A stretch of 64,000 bases of DNA, from assembly GCF_900129765.1 (NCBI RefSeq), contig NZ_FQWU01000002.1, forward strand, positions 1,674,001 through 1,738,000. The letters are read 5' to 3'. The notes under the pieces are model-generated. The model saw nothing but the letters and a program-made list of their open reading frames with translations, did not search any database and was not told the origin of the DNA. Origin of the DNA: Massilia sp. CF038. Its GTDB lineage: Bacteria; Pseudomonadota; Gammaproteobacteria; Burkholderiales; Burkholderiaceae_D. This document shows positions 11,649-21,722 of the stretch, one piece after another (within the stretch, counting starts at the first letter, position 1; every line of letters starts with the position of its first letter). Position numbers and translations under genes: made by a program.

Positions 11649-13432
11649 TACATCACCTCCGATCCGTCGTCGTCAGCGACGACGATGTGGGTCACGGTCG
11701 AATCGGGCGGCACGTTCATGGCGCGCAGCGCGTTCGATGCGACAGCGGCAAACGTGGGCGCGGCGACCTGGCCACCAAAGTGTTCACGCGTGGTCGGCTC
11801 GTCAATCATGACGGCGATGATGAAGCGCGGATCGGACATCGGCACCATGCCGACAAACGAACCAATGTACTTGCGCGGCATGGCGTACTTGCCATTTTCA
11901 ACTTTGTAAGCAGTGCCGGTCTTTCCGCCCACGCGGTAGCCGGCCACCTGCGCCTGCTTGGCCGTGCCATGTTCGCCGGTGACGACGCGCTCGAGCATCT
12001 CGCGCATGTCGCGCGCGGTTTGCGGCTTGATGATCTGCTGGCCCACGGGCGGCTCGGTCACTTTCTGGAACGACAAGGGGATGATGTCGCCATTGCGGGC
12101 AAACAGCATGTAGGCGCGCGCCAGCTGCAGCAGCGACACCGAGATGCCGTTCCCATAGCTCATGGTCGCCTGCTCGATCGGGCGCCACGATTTGTACGGC
12201 CGCACCCGCCCTGCCACCGCGCCCGGAAAACCGAATTTCGGCTGCTGGCCGAATCCGACTTCGGTGAACATTTCCCACATCGCCTGCGGCGGCATGCCGA
12301 GCGCGATTTTGGAGGTGCCGATATTCGATGACATTTCAATGATCTCGGCCACGCTGATCACGCCGTGCGGCTTGGTGTCGGAAATAGGCGCGCCGTTGAT
12401 CACAAAGCGCCCCGGACCGGTATCGATCTGGGTGCGCGGCGAGATGCGGCCGGTGTCCATGGCCAGCGCCACGGTAAACGGCTTGAGCGTGGAACCGGGC
12501 TCGAAGGTGTCGGTCACCACGCGGTTGCGCAACTGGGCGCCCGTCAGTTTTTTACGGTCGTTCGGGTCGTAGGTGGGCCAGTTGGCCAGCGCCAGCACTT
12601 CGCCGGTTTTCACGTCCAGTACCACGGCAGCGCCCGCCTTGGCCTTGAATTTTTCCACGGCTGCCTTGACCTGCGAATAGGCGATGTACTGGATCTTGCT
12701 GTCGACCGACAGGGTCAGGTCGCGCCCATCATGGGGCGGCTTTTGCAGGCCCACGTCTTCCACAATGGCGCCGCGGCCATCCTTGATCACGCGCTTGCTG
12801 CCGGTGGCGCCGACCAGCGTTTTCTGCTGGGCCAATTCCATGCTCTCCTGGCCTGCGTCTTCCACATTGGTGAAACCGACCAGGTGGGTCATGACTTCGC
12901 CCTGCGGATAAAAGCGCTTGTATTCCTTGCGCGTGTCCAGACCGATCAGCTTGAGCGCATCGATCTTGGCGATCACGTCCATTTCGACCTGGCGCTTCAG
13001 GTACACGAATTTATTGTCGGACTTGAGCTTCTTGCGCAGTTCGGATTCGCTCATTTCCAGCAGGCCGGCCAGCTGGCGCAGCTTCTCTGGTGGATTATCG
13101 AGCAAATCTTCCGGGATCGCCCATACCGCCTTGACCGGCAGCGACGACGCCAGCACCTGGCCGTTGCGGTCCATGATCTTGCCGCGCGTGGCAGGCAATT
13201 CAATGTTGCGCTGATAGCGGTCCATGCCCTTGGCAACCAGGAACTCTTTCGACACCCCCTGCACCCACATGGCGCGCGCGCCCAGGGCGGCAAACGCGGT
13301 AAACAGCACAAACAGCACGACGCGCGAACGCCAGGTAGGCAGGCTGACCGCCAGTACCGGGCTTTTCGAGAACGACACGCCCTTGGAGGCCGCCACCCGC
13401 GATCCGTTCACGCCATTACCGCCGCGCTTCAT
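11648..13432 (-). CDS. ftsI: Septal peptidoglycan D,D-transpeptidase FtsI (PBP3)
   Basis: FtsI is the class B penicillin-binding protein that crosslinks septal peptidoglycan with FtsW. The 594-residue product has one membrane anchor at about residues 37-56 and a PBP dimerisation domain (about 75-235). The transpeptidase domain carries all three active-site motifs: STLK with nucleophile Ser314, SSN at 368-370 and KTG at 504-506. It overlaps the ftsL stop as ATGA. Confidence 0.97.
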   Translation of the reverse strand: MKRGGNGVNGSRVAASKGVSFSKSPVLAVSLPTWRSRVVLFVLFTAFAALGARAMWVQGVSKEFLVAKGMDRYQRNIELPATRGKIMDRNGQVLASSLPVKAVWAIPEDLLDNPPEKLRQLAGLLEMSESELRKKLKSDNKFVYLKRQVEMDVIAKIDALKLIGLDTRKEYKRFYPQGEVMTHLVGFTNVEDAGQESMELAQQKTLVGATGSKRVIKDGRGAIVEDVGLQKPPHDGRDLTLSVDSKIQYIAYSQVKAAVEKFKAKAGAAVVLDVKTGEVLALANWPTYDPNDRKKLTGAQLRNRVVTDTFEPGSTLKPFTVALAMDTGRISPRTQIDTGPGRFVINGAPISDTKPHGVISVAEIIEMSSNIGTSKIALGMPPQAMWEMFTEVGFGQQPKFGFPGAVAGRVRPYKSWRPIEQATMSYGNGISVSLLQLARAYMLFARNGDIIPLSFQKVTEPPVGQQIIKPQTARDMREMLERVVTGEHGTAKQAQVAGYRVGGKTGTAYKVENGKYAMPRKYIGSFVGMVPMSDPRFIIAVMIDEPTTREHFGGQVAAPTFAAVASNALRAMNVPPDSTVTHIVVADDDGSEVM

Positions 13433-13701
13433 TTTGCACCTTCCGTCAAATATTGCGTACGCGCCGGGGTCAGCGGCGACATGTTCAATTCCGTGCGCGC
13501 GATCTGTTCGATGCGCGCATTCTTGCCCAGCGTCGACTGGTCCAGCTTGAGCTGGTCGTAGTCGATGTCGAGCTGATGGGCTTGCTGCTCCAGCTTGCCC
13601 TGTTCAATAAACAACTGGCGCGCCTGATAGCGCGCGTTCACCACCGACAGGCCGCACATGACCAGCAGCGCAGCCAATACGATGTTGATCTTGCCGCTCA
13701 T
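13429..13701 (-). CDS. ftsL: Cell division protein FtsL
   Basis: FtsL is a small bitopic protein that forms the FtsQ-FtsB-FtsL complex and activates FtsWI. The 90-residue protein has a single membrane segment (about residues 4-21) followed by a heptad-like, Leu- and Gln-rich periplasmic coiled coil. Identity rests on size, topology and position between rsmH and ftsI, since FtsL sequences diverge strongly. Both its start and stop overlap neighbours as ATGA. Confidence 0.9.
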   Translation of the reverse strand: MSGKINIVLAALLVMCGLSVVNARYQARQLFIEQGKLEQQAHQLDIDYDQLKLDQSTLGKNARIEQIARTELNMSPLTPARTQYLTEGAK

Positions 13702-14654
13702 GGAGCCGTCCCCAGCCGTTCGGCCACCCGCATCACGGCCGAACGGGCACGCGGGTTGCCATCGACTTCCGCATCGGACGGCTTCATCTTTGCCACCAGC
13801 TTCATCAGCGGCTGCGGCAAGTCGACCGCCTTGATCGGCAAGCGCCGGTCGGGCTGTTCGACTTTGACCTTGCTGGCCAGGAACTGCTTGACCATGCGGT
13901 CTTCCAGCGAGTGGAAGCTGATAATGGCCACGCGCGCGCCAGGTGCGAGCATGGCGTAGGCTTCGTTCAAGCCTGCTTCCAGGTCCTCAAGCTCTTTATT
14001 GATGAAAATCCGGATAGCCTGAAAGGTACGGGTGGCCGGGTCCTTCCCCTTCTCCCGGGTTTTGACCGCGTTTGCCACGATACCGGCAAGCTGTCGTGTG
14101 CTTGAAATTGGTTCGACTGCCCTGCCAGCAACAATCGCCTTTGCAATCTGAAAAGCAAACCGTTCTTCCCCATAATCGCGTATCACCTTTTCCAATTGTT
14201 GTTCTGGCACCGACGCCAACCACTCGGCGGCAGACACGCCGCGTGTGGTATCCATCCGCATGTCGAGCGGTCCGTCATTGCGGAAACTGAAGCCGCGCGC
14301 AGCGTCGTCCACCTGGGGCGAAGAAATGCCCAGGTCGAGCAAGATCCCGTCGACCTGGGGCACGCCCCGTTCGGCCAGGGCGCTGCGCATGGTGGCAAAG
14401 CTGTCGTGCACGATTTCAAAACGCGGATCGGTGATCTGCCCGGCCGTGGCAATGGCTTGCAAGTCCTTGTCAAAGGCAATCAGGCGGCCTTGCGGCCCCA
14501 GCTTCGACAAAATCAGGCGGCTATGGCCACCGCGGCCAAAGGTGCCGTCGATATAGATACCGTTGGCGCGCGCGCCGTCCAGGCTGAGCGCGTCGACCGC
14601 CTCATCAAGCAGCACCGTTCGATGCGCAAACTCAGGCACCGCCACATTCGTCAT
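13698..14654 (-). CDS. rsmH: 16S rRNA (cytosine(1402)-N(4))-methyltransferase
   Basis: RsmH (MraW) N4-methylates C1402 in the decoding centre of 16S rRNA using S-adenosylmethionine. The 318-residue protein begins with the conserved [13 protein letters not shown] and has the SAM-binding [16 protein letters not shown] loop, [20 protein letters not shown] and [13 protein letters not shown] near the C-terminus. It starts 9 nt after the mraZ stop and its stop overlaps ftsL. Confidence 0.97.
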   Translation of the reverse strand: MTNVAVPEFAHRTVLLDEAVDALSLDGARANGIYIDGTFGRGGHSRLILSKLGPQGRLIAFDKDLQAIATAGQITDPRFEIVHDSFATMRSALAERGVPQVDGILLDLGISSPQVDDAARGFSFRNDGPLDMRMDTTRGVSAAEWLASVPEQQLEKVIRDYGEERFAFQIAKAIVAGRAVEPISSTRQLAGIVANAVKTREKGKDPATRTFQAIRIFINKELEDLEAGLNEAYAMLAPGARVAIISFHSLEDRMVKQFLASKVKVEQPDRRLPIKAVDLPQPLMKLVAKMKPSDAEVDGNPRARSAVMRVAERLGTAP

Positions 14655-14663
14655 TGGCGCGCC

Positions 14664-15092
14664 CTAGAAAGAGAAATTGGAAAGAACGTCGGGCATGCCG
14701 CCGGCGACGGCAGTTTGCTCGTCTTCGGCCAGCTTGGCGGCGTCCCAGATTTCGAAATGGGTACCCATTCCCAGCAGCATGACGTCACGGCTGAGGCCGA
14801 CGGCGTTGCGCAATTCAGGGGAAATCAGGATACGGCCAGCCGAATCAAGCTCGACATCGCACGCGTTGCCGAGGAAAATGCGCTGCCAGGCGCGGGCCGA
14901 CATAGGCCAGGCGGCAATTTGTTCACGGTGCGCTTCCCACACCGGGCGCGGGAAAAACAGCAGGCAACCATGGGGGTGACGGGTAAGCGTGAGGCGTCCT
15001 TCGCACTGCACTGCGAGTGCGTCACGATGCTTGGCGGGTATCGACATCCTGCCTTTTGCATCGAGGTTAATTGCGGAAGCGCCTTGAAACAC
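14664..15092 (-). CDS. mraZ: Transcriptional regulator MraZ
   Basis: MraZ is an AbrB-fold, ring-forming DNA-binding protein that represses its own dcw operon. The 142-residue product begins [23 protein letters not shown] and contains two SpoVT/AbrB-like repeats. The second is around [18 protein letters not shown]. It is the first gene of the operon, 62 nt below a cluster of four MraZ-type boxes, so autoregulation is likely. Confidence 0.96.
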   Translation of the reverse strand: MFQGASAINLDAKGRMSIPAKHRDALAVQCEGRLTLTRHPHGCLLFFPRPVWEAHREQIAAWPMSARAWQRIFLGNACDVELDSAGRILISPELRNAVGLSRDVMLLGMGTHFEIWDAAKLAEDEQTAVAGGMPDVLSNFSF

Positions 15093-15153
15093 GTTTTACC
15101 TGGTCTAAGAGTTGGGATGAAATGCGGTGTTTTGGCGCCGGGAGCATCAAAAA

Positions 15154-15218
15154 TCTCCCACAAAACTACACTTTTTCACACTGTCGCCCACTTTAGATGA
15201 AGCAATTACGACGGTCAA
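15154..15218 (-). promoter_or_regulatory. dcw operon promoter (Pmra) with four MraZ boxes
   Basis: Reading the minus strand, TTGACC (15213-15218) and TAAAGT (15190-15195) are separated by 17 nt and form a good sigma-70 promoter. Starting at the -10 are four repeats spaced exactly 10 bp apart: GTGGG (about 15187-15191), GTGTG, GTGTA and GTGGG (about 15157-15161). This matches the TGGGN-N5 direct repeats known for MraZ in E. coli. The two central boxes are degenerate. A bound MraZ ring would cover the -10 and the transcription start. Confidence 0.8.
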
Positions 15219-15485
15219 GCGGTTTCAAACGTGCGAAATGTGAAATTTGCCAATGAAGTCAAGGACTTAGCGCACATCGTTGAAGCGGCCTCAAAAGAAA
15301 ATATGCCGATAATCAGGGACTTATCAAAGACATTGAATGTGCTACCTCATCTGTACACATGTGTTTTGACGTCTCAACAAATATTAAAAAAAATGCATTC
15401 AGTTGAGGTTATGCAACACCCGTAGTGAAATGATCATGCGTGCAGGAAAAATCGTCAAACGTCAGTTAACACGCTTTGAAAGTAC
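15219..15485. other. AT-rich intergenic stretch without a convincing gene
   Basis: This region between the mra promoter and the RTX-gene terminator is clearly richer in A+T than its surroundings. It holds only a 64-codon frame from a GTG, with no ribosome binding site and no recognisable product. I see no RNA gene here. It may contain further upstream promoter elements for the dcw operon. Confidence 0.5.
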
Positions 15486-15521
15486 GAAAGGGCGAAACAG
15501 CTTGCGCTGTTCCGCCCTTTC
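15486..15521 (-). terminator. Stem-loop downstream of the RTX gene
   Basis: GAAAGGGCG and AACAGC pair with GCTGTT and CGCCCTTTC around a TTGC loop, giving a 15-bp stem with one mismatch. It lies 35 nt past the RTX stop codon. The T-tract on the minus strand is poor, so it may act as a terminator with help or as an mRNA 3'-end stabiliser. Confidence 0.6.
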
Positions 15522-15555
15522 CTGGACCTGCTGTTAGTAACGCTGAGGCGCCGTT

Positions 15556-18500
15556 TTACAGCATTTTGTAGGTCTCACGCTGCCCGCTGGTGGACGGCGC
15601 ACCTATCGTCGTGCCTGCCAGCTGCGGCTGCGGCACGGCCGCCAGCCCCGCCAATGTCGTGGCATCGGTCAGGCTGCCGTCGATCGCGTAGCGGTACGCG
15701 AACTCGCCGCCGATTCCGGCCCCATTGCTGCCGCCACTGCTGAACTGCTCAAGCGCGCCGGCGATGTTCCAGCTGGTCATGGTCTTGTCGGCCAGACGCA
15801 GCTGGTCGAAACGCGACACAAGAGCGCTGAAGTTGAACTGCTCGATCCGGTTGTCGTGGATTGCCGAAGCCGACCCAGCCACATAATCGGCGCCGCCTTC
15901 CGTCACAACCTGCAAGGTGCCGACGCTGCGGCCAGCCCCCGCATACCAGTTGGTGAAGGCGATCTGCTCGCCGGCACCCACGTTGAGCACCAGGTCGTTG
16001 CCGGATTTGCTCAGCGCCAGGTCGGCATACAAAATGCCGTGGCCGAGCGACACGGTGTTGTCGGTACCGGCAACGGACGTGACCGTATCCTGGCCGTCGC
16101 CACGGTTGAAGGCAATCAGGTCGGCACCATTGCCAACGGACAGCTGGTCGTTGTCAGCGCCGCCGAAGTACATGTCGGCGCCGTTGCTGCCGCTCAAGCG
16201 ATCCGCGCCCGCGCCACCATCGAACACATTGCCCTGGAGCGAGCTGTCGGTCAGGTTGTCATTGCCGCCGAAGCCTTGCAGGATGTCGTAGCCGTCGTTG
16301 CCCTGGAGGGTATTGACTGCGTCGTTGCCTTGCAGCAGATTGTTCAGGCTGTTGCCGGCGCCCGCAATGGCCCCGGTGCCGTACAAGGTCAGGATTTCCT
16401 GATTGTTGCCCAAGGTGCGGCCCACCGAGGAATAGATCCGGTCGGTGCCTTCACCAGCTGCTTCGGTGACGATGTCGCTGCCATTGTCGACGATGTAAGT
16501 GTCGTCACCGGTGCCGCCCGTCATGGTGTCGGCGCCAGCGCGGCCGTCCAGGAAGTTGGCAGCAGCGTTGCCGGTCAGGATATTGTTGAGATTGTTGCCA
16601 ATGCCATAGATGGCGCCATGACCGGTCAAGGTCAGGCGCTCCACATTGGCCGACAAGGTCTGCCTGACGCTGGCGTAGACAATATCGTTGCCACCGCCGC
16701 CAGCTTCGACCACCACATCACCCTGATCATCAACGTAGTAGCTGTCGTTGCCCGTGCCACCGACCAGCGTGTCGGCGCCCAGGCCGCCATCCAGCACATC
16801 GTCGCCTGCCAAACCATTGATCGTGTCGCTGCCCCAGGTTCCCACCAGCGTATCGGCAGCGGCGCTGCCGTTGAGTGTGATGCCCGGAGGTGGCATGTCT
16901 TCGACCATCAGCTCAAAGAACGACTCGGCGGACTTGCCGCGGGAATCGGTGGCGCGCAAGATCATGCCGCGGTAGCTGGCGTCGCTGTAACCCGGCGTGC
17001 CGGACAGCGTGCCGGTGTACGCATCGACGGTGAGCCAGGCCGGTGCCTGGCCGCCAAACGGGGCCACCAATTCGTAATGCAGCGTGTCACCCTGGTCGGG
17101 ATCGACAAAACTACCGGGTGGCAGCTTGAACTCGAAGTTCGTGCCTTCTTTGGCAACCAGGAATGGGACCGGAATGACCAGCACCGGGGCACTGTTGATC
17201 AGTTGGTCAACGGTGTAGCTATTGCCGTCTGCGAAGCGAATCTGCGTGATGCGGCGGTCGGCATAGCCATCCACCTGGTAATTTTCGACGCGGATCGTGT
17301 CGCCTGCGCCATAGTTAATGGTCAAGGTGCTGCCATTGGCCGACAGGCGCACGTCGGCCCGAGCGATGCCATCGCCGAAGCGGATCTGTTCTTGTCCCGA
17401 CCACCAAAAGGGCGCGAAGGCGATCGTGTCTGCACCATCGCCGCGATTAAAGACATACACATCGTCCCCGCCATCCTGCGCCGAGATGAAATCGTTGCCT
17501 GCGCCGCCGATGATGGTGTCGTTACCGTCGCCGCCGTCGAGGAAGTCGTCGCCAGCACCGCCGCGTAGCGTATCGTGGCCGCCATTGCCTTTGAGCGTAT
17601 CGTTACCACCCTGACCGTCGAGGACTTCGCTGCGGCTGCTACCCTGGATCTCGTTGGCATTGTCATCGCCCAGGGTTGAGCGGCGCAGCAACTCGTTCGC
17701 GTCCCAGATGGTGCCGTCCGCGAAACGGACCGTGCGATGGTCATTGGAATCGCCCGACAGCCTGGCGCCTGTGGTAATGCGCCCGCCTTCGTAATACAGA
17801 TCGACCGATCCGGCGTACTCAGGGTTTTCGCGAACGACCACCGTGCCCGGGGCAATGTCCGCATCGAAGAGCACGGTATCGAGACTATCGAAACCGATGA
17901 TGTCGTTGCCGTCCCCTTTGCCAAACAGGTAGGTGTTGGCCCCGTCTTCGCCAAACAGGCGGTCATCGCCCCGTCCGCCGCGTAGCACATCATTTCCTTC
18001 GTAGCCGCTCAGCTGATCGTTCCCCTCGCCACCGATCAGCAAATCATTGCCGCGGCCGCCGCTCAGTTGGTCGTTGCCTTCACCACCGCGCAATTCGTCA
18101 TTGCCGTCGCGACCGTCCAAATAATCATTGCCCGCGCGCCCATCCATCCAGTCGTCGGTCTCTGTGCCAGTAATCTGCTGGTCTTGCTCGTCGCCGGTCA
18201 AGCCCAGGCGTTGCAGCATCGCATCATCCCAGGTGGTGCCGTCGGCAAAGCGAATTTCGGCAAAGGAGCGCATGTACATGCCGCTACCGATATCCTGCGG
18301 AGCCTGCCTGCAAGGGATGCGCAACTGCGCAGTCGTGCCCTTGATGAACACCCACATGTCGTATCCGTTCCCTTCGATACGCACGTCGGACGGTTTCACG
18401 TCCGCATCCATCCGAATAGTTTGCATACCATCTGGCCGAACCATCAATTCGTCTCTGCCGCTGTTGCGGCCAAAGATGATCGTATTGTTGCCTGCTTCAC

Positions 18501-19752
18501 CGTCGAGGAAATCATCACCGCTGCCGCCATCAAGCAGATCGTCGCCATCGCCACCACGCAACTGGTCTAAGCCGTCACCACCGAGCAGGACATCGTCGCC
18601 AGCGCCGCCTTCCATACTATCGGACCCGTTGCCGCCATCCAGAAGATCGTTACCTTCATTGCCGATGAGGGTGTCGAAGCTGTCACCGCCAGCCAGGGTG
18701 TCATTACCCCACTGGCCGACGAGAAAATCGTTAGCGTCGGTGCCGGTCAGGGTCAGACCGGGCGGCATGAACAAGGCAAGGTCGATTTGCTCGCGGCTCC
18801 AGTTCACATTGCTGGCAAAGCCAATGCTGAGATTGGACACAATGACGCCGCCACCGGAATAAAAATAGTCACGCACCGTAATCGAATCAGTGCTGCCCTT
18901 GAGCGCAATAATCAAATCGCTGCCAGTGCCGTTGTCGGAACGGGACACTGTTACGCTGCCGGCCGCCACGAAAGTCAAGTCGATGCGGGTCGAGCTAGAG
19001 CTCCATCCCTGGTCGCGCGTCAGAATGACATCCTGGCCCCAGCCAGGAGCAAACTTGAACAAGTTGGCGCCCGTTCCACCTTCAAGGATGTCATTGCCAG
19101 CGCCACCAATCAGAACGTCATTGCCTTCCCTCGCCGTCAGCACATCGTTGCCCGCGCCGCCGTCGAGCACGTCGTCGGTCCAGCTGTCGAACAAGCGGTC
19201 GTCGCCGCCCAGGCCGCTGGCACTGCCGCCGCCGTACACATCATCGCCCTCGCCTAACACCGCCACGGGCGCAACGCGTCCCAGAATGCTGGCAAAATCC
19301 CAGTTGGTACCATCGGAAAACCGGAATTGCTCGACACCGGACGCCATCAGGTTCTGCTGCTGGGCACTGAAACTGTAATTCGAGCGGAAATAGCCGTCGA
19401 TCAGCAAGCTATCTGTCGTACCACGGACGGAAAGGCGCAGGTGATCGCGTTCGCGTGTCAATATCAGGTTATCGGCGGTGATCCCCTCACCAAAACGTAC
19501 GGTATTCTGGACCGTCGTTCGGCTGAGGTAATTGACAATCGTGTCCTCTCCATCACCCAGATTGAACAGGAAGGTATTGATGCCATTGCCACCGTCAAGC
19601 GTGTCATTGCCCGTGCCACCGGCAAGGATATCGTCGCCATCGCCGCCTTGCAGGTTGTCGTTTCCGCCAAGCCCGTTTATAAAGTCGTTTTGCGGGGATC
19701 CAGCAATATATTCGTCTCGTTCGTCGCCGTTGATGCGGTACACAATAGCCAT
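15556..19752 (-). CDS. Large RTX-type calcium-binding repeat protein
   Basis: This 1,398-residue protein is dominated by haemolysin-type GGxGxDxLxGGxGxD nonapeptide repeats, which fold as calcium-loaded beta rolls. Blocks start at about residue 16 and recur along nearly the whole length, alternating with HCBP-related segments of the form DxIxFGDGI...LxL. A cadherin/dystroglycan-like Ig domain (FVDPDQGDTLHYEL, LTVDAYTGTLSGTPGYSD) sits at about residues 855-955. The last 150 residues are repeat-poor and may hold a C-terminal type I secretion signal. There is no N-terminal signal peptide. The start ATG has AAGGGG about 10 nt upstream. No lytic or enzymatic domain is visible, so an adhesin, S-layer-like or matrix role is only a guess. 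No secretion ABC genes lie in the window. Confidence 0.85.
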   Translation of the reverse strand: MAIVYRINGDERDEYIAGSPQNDFINGLGGNDNLQGGDGDDILAGGTGNDTLDGGNGINTFLFNLGDGEDTIVNYLSRTTVQNTVRFGEGITADNLILTRERDHLRLSVRGTTDSLLIDGYFRSNYSFSAQQQNLMASGVEQFRFSDGTNWDFASILGRVAPVAVLGEGDDVYGGGSASGLGGDDRLFDSWTDDVLDGGAGNDVLTAREGNDVLIGGAGNDILEGGTGANLFKFAPGWGQDVILTRDQGWSSSSTRIDLTFVAAGSVTVSRSDNGTGSDLIIALKGSTDSITVRDYFYSGGGVIVSNLSIGFASNVNWSREQIDLALFMPPGLTLTGTDANDFLVGQWGNDTLAGGDSFDTLIGNEGNDLLDGGNGSDSMEGGAGDDVLLGGDGLDQLRGGDGDDLLDGGSGDDFLDGEAGNNTIIFGRNSGRDELMVRPDGMQTIRMDADVKPSDVRIEGNGYDMWVFIKGTTAQLRIPCRQAPQDIGSGMYMRSFAEIRFADGTTWDDAMLQRLGLTGDEQDQQITGTETDDWMDGRAGNDYLDGRDGNDELRGGEGNDQLSGGRGNDLLIGGEGNDQLSGYEGNDVLRGGRGDDRLFGEDGANTYLFGKGDGNDIIGFDSLDTVLFDADIAPGTVVVRENPEYAGSVDLYYEGGRITTGARLSGDSNDHRTVRFADGTIWDANELLRRSTLGDDNANEIQGSSRSEVLDGQGGNDTLKGNGGHDTLRGGAGDDFLDGGDGNDTIIGGAGNDFISAQDGGDDVYVFNRGDGADTIAFAPFWWSGQEQIRFGDGIARADVRLSANGSTLTINYGAGDTIRVENYQVDGYADRRITQIRFADGNSYTVDQLINSAPVLVIPVPFLVAKEGTNFEFKLPPGSFVDPDQGDTLHYELVAPFGGQAPAWLTVDAYTGTLSGTPGYSDASYRGMILRATDSRGKSAESFFELMVEDMPPPGITLNGSAAADTLVGTWGSDTINGLAGDDVLDGGLGADTLVGGTGNDSYYVDDQGDVVVEAGGGGNDIVYASVRQTLSANVERLTLTGHGAIYGIGNNLNNILTGNAAANFLDGRAGADTMTGGTGDDTYIVDNGSDIVTEAAGEGTDRIYSSVGRTLGNNQEILTLYGTGAIAGAGNSLNNLLQGNDAVNTLQGNDGYDILQGFGGNDNLTDSSLQGNVFDGGAGADRLSGSNGADMYFGGADNDQLSVGNGADLIAFNRGDGQDTVTSVAGTDNTVSLGHGILYADLALSKSGNDLVLNVGAGEQIAFTNWYAGAGRSVGTLQVVTEGGADYVAGSASAIHDNRIEQFNFSALVSRFDQLRLADKTMTSWNIAGALEQFSSGGSNGAGIGGEFAYRYAIDGSLTDATTLAGLAAVPQPQLAGTTIGAPSTSGQRETYKML

Positions 19753-19861
19753 GGATGCAGCCCCTTGAATTTGCTGAAACGTTGAGGAAAACTAAAAATT
19801 GTTTTTCATCAACATTTTACAGCAAATTCACATTAGGCGTGGCATTTTGTTCAATTTTTTA

Positions 19862-21346
19862 TCACACTGCCCAGGCGCGCGAGCGCTCAACTGCCTGGTG
19901 CCAGCGCGCCATGCGTTCACGGCGCTGATCCATGCTGATGGACGGCTCAAAGCGGCGCTCCGCCTTCCATTGCGCAGCAATTTCCTCCTGCGAATCCCAG
20001 AAACCGGTAGCCAGACCGGCCAGATAGGCCGCGCCCAGGGCCGTTGTTTCTGTCACTTTCGGGCGCACCACAGGCACACCGAGGAGATCGGCCTGGAACT
20101 GCATCAGCATGTCATTGCGCGCCGCGCCGCCATCGGCCCGCACTTCGGCCACGGGGCAATCGGCGTCACCTTGCATGGCGCTCAGCAGTTCCGCGCTTTG
20201 GTAGGCAATGGCTTCCACTGCGGCACGGGCGATGTGGCCGCGATTGGTGCCGCGTGTCATGCCCATCAGAGTGCCGCGCGCATAAGGATCCCAGTGCGGC
20301 GCACCCAGTCCCGCGAAGGCCGGCACCATATAGACTCCGCCGTTGTCAGGCACGCTGGCAGCGAGGGCTTCGACATCGCTGGACTTTTCGATGATGCCCA
20401 GGCCGTCGCGCAACCATTGAACCGTGGCGCCGCCCATGAACACACTACCTTCTAATAAATAGTCCGTGCGCCCGTCCACACGCCAGCCCACGGTGGCCAG
20501 CAAGCGGTGTTCGGACACGGGGGCGTGGGTGCCGGCGTGCATCAGCATGAAGCAGCCGGTACCGTATGTATTCTTCACCATGCCGCGCTGGTGGCAAGCC
20601 TGGCCAAAGGTGGCGGCTTGCTGGTCGCCGGCAATCCCGGCAATGGAGATGGGCTGGCCAAGCAGGGCAGCGTGGGTCTTGCCGATTTCCTCGGCACTGG
20701 AAACCACCTGCGGCAGGATGGCGGCTGGAATATTGAACAGATCGAGCAGCGCCTGGTCCCAGCGCATCAGGTGCAGATTGAACAGCATGGTGCGCGAAGC
20801 ATTGCTGACGTCGGTAACGTGCTTGCCGCTCAACTTGTAGACCAGCCAGCTGTCGACGGTGCCAAACGCCAGTGCGCCGCGCTCTGCCTTGGCGCGCGCG
20901 CCGGGTACATGGTCCAGCAGCCAGGCCAGTTTGGTGGCGGAAAAGTAGGCGTCCAGTTCCAGGCCGGTGTTGGACTGAATCAGACGCGCCTTGCCTGCCT
21001 CGCGCAAAGCATCGCAGGCGGGCGCGGTGCGCCGGTCCTGCCAGACAATGGCGGGCGCGATCGGCACGCCGGTCTTGCGGTCCCATACGACGGTGGTTTC
21101 GCGCTGGTTGGCAATGCCAATGGCTGCTACCTGGGCAGCACTGATCTGATGATCGTGCAACACCTGGCGCGCCACGGCAAGCTGGCTTTCCCAGATATCG
21201 TTGGGGTCATGTTCGACCCAGCCGGGCTGGGGAAAGTGCTGGGGAAATTCCTGCTGCGCCGTGCCGCAAGGTTGACCAAGACGATCAAACAGGATGGCGC
21301 GCGAACTGGTGGTCCCCTGGTCGAGGGCGAGAATGTATTGTTTCAT
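19862..21346 (-). CDS. glpK: Glycerol kinase
   Basis: GlpK phosphorylates glycerol to sn-glycerol-3-phosphate in the cytoplasm. The 494-residue FGGY-family kinase begins [18 protein letters not shown], with the ATP-binding DQGTTSSR motif at residues 9-16. It has [27 protein letters not shown] and the C-terminal [17 protein letters not shown] signature. I place the start at 21346, with GGAG 7 nt upstream; an in-frame ATG 8 codons earlier is less likely. The usual partners glpF and glpD are not adjacent. Confidence 0.96.
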   Translation of the reverse strand: MKQYILALDQGTTSSRAILFDRLGQPCGTAQQEFPQHFPQPGWVEHDPNDIWESQLAVARQVLHDHQISAAQVAAIGIANQRETTVVWDRKTGVPIAPAIVWQDRRTAPACDALREAGKARLIQSNTGLELDAYFSATKLAWLLDHVPGARAKAERGALAFGTVDSWLVYKLSGKHVTDVSNASRTMLFNLHLMRWDQALLDLFNIPAAILPQVVSSAEEIGKTHAALLGQPISIAGIAGDQQAATFGQACHQRGMVKNTYGTGCFMLMHAGTHAPVSEHRLLATVGWRVDGRTDYLLEGSVFMGGATVQWLRDGLGIIEKSSDVEALAASVPDNGGVYMVPAFAGLGAPHWDPYARGTLMGMTRGTNRGHIARAAVEAIAYQSAELLSAMQGDADCPVAEVRADGGAARNDMLMQFQADLLGVPVVRPKVTETTALGAAYLAGLATGFWDSQEEIAAQWKAERRFEPSISMDQRRERMARWHQAVERSRAWAV

Positions 21347-21391
21347 CCGCGTCTCCGGCAGCCCGGGCATGCGCGCCAGGGCCAGAATCAG

Positions 21392-21722
21392 TAAAGTGAA
21401 GCAGGCCGATAGGCCGGATTTTGTTACGGCGTCAGCCCTTGCGGACGTTCGCTATGACAGCCATTCCTCTAGGCGCAGAATTACTCCTGCGCTCAAGCTC
21501 CCTACCCGCACGCTCCGCGAGCCGCCTCAACGCGTGCCTATTTGGGATTGCTCCAGGTGGAGGTTACCGCGTTTCACCGTAACTTAATACGCTCGTCTCT
21601 GTGGCCCTATTCCTCGCCTTGCGGCGGACGGCCATTAACCGTCACCCTGCTCTATGGAGTCCGGACCTTCCTCCCGCCAACGCATTACACGTCAGCCAGC
21701 GACTGTCTTGGCCTACTTCACA
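21392..21722 (-). ncRNA. rnpB: RNase P RNA (class A)
   Basis: On the minus strand the segment begins near AAGTAGGCCAAGACAGTCGC. It contains the P4-side signature GGGAGGAAGGTCCGGACTCC, the later GGAATGGCTGTC stretch, and ends with ACAAAATCCGGCCTATCGG followed by CCTGCTTC. The two ends pair as helix P1 (GAAGTAGGCC with GGCCTGCTTC). These are conserved elements of bacterial type A RNase P RNA, the ribozyme that trims tRNA 5' leaders. The exact ends are estimated. The 5' end overlaps the last codons of the upstream CNNM/CorC gene. Confidence 0.93.

Noticed and set aside
15231-15425. 64-codon plus-strand frame from a GTG in the mra upstream region
   Set aside because: No ribosome binding site, AT-rich non-coding-like composition and no recognisable product.
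15856-17568. 570-codon plus-strand frame within the RTX gene
   Set aside because: It is antisense to repetitive GGxGxD codons, which produce long open frames by base composition. No ribosome site or recognisable domain.
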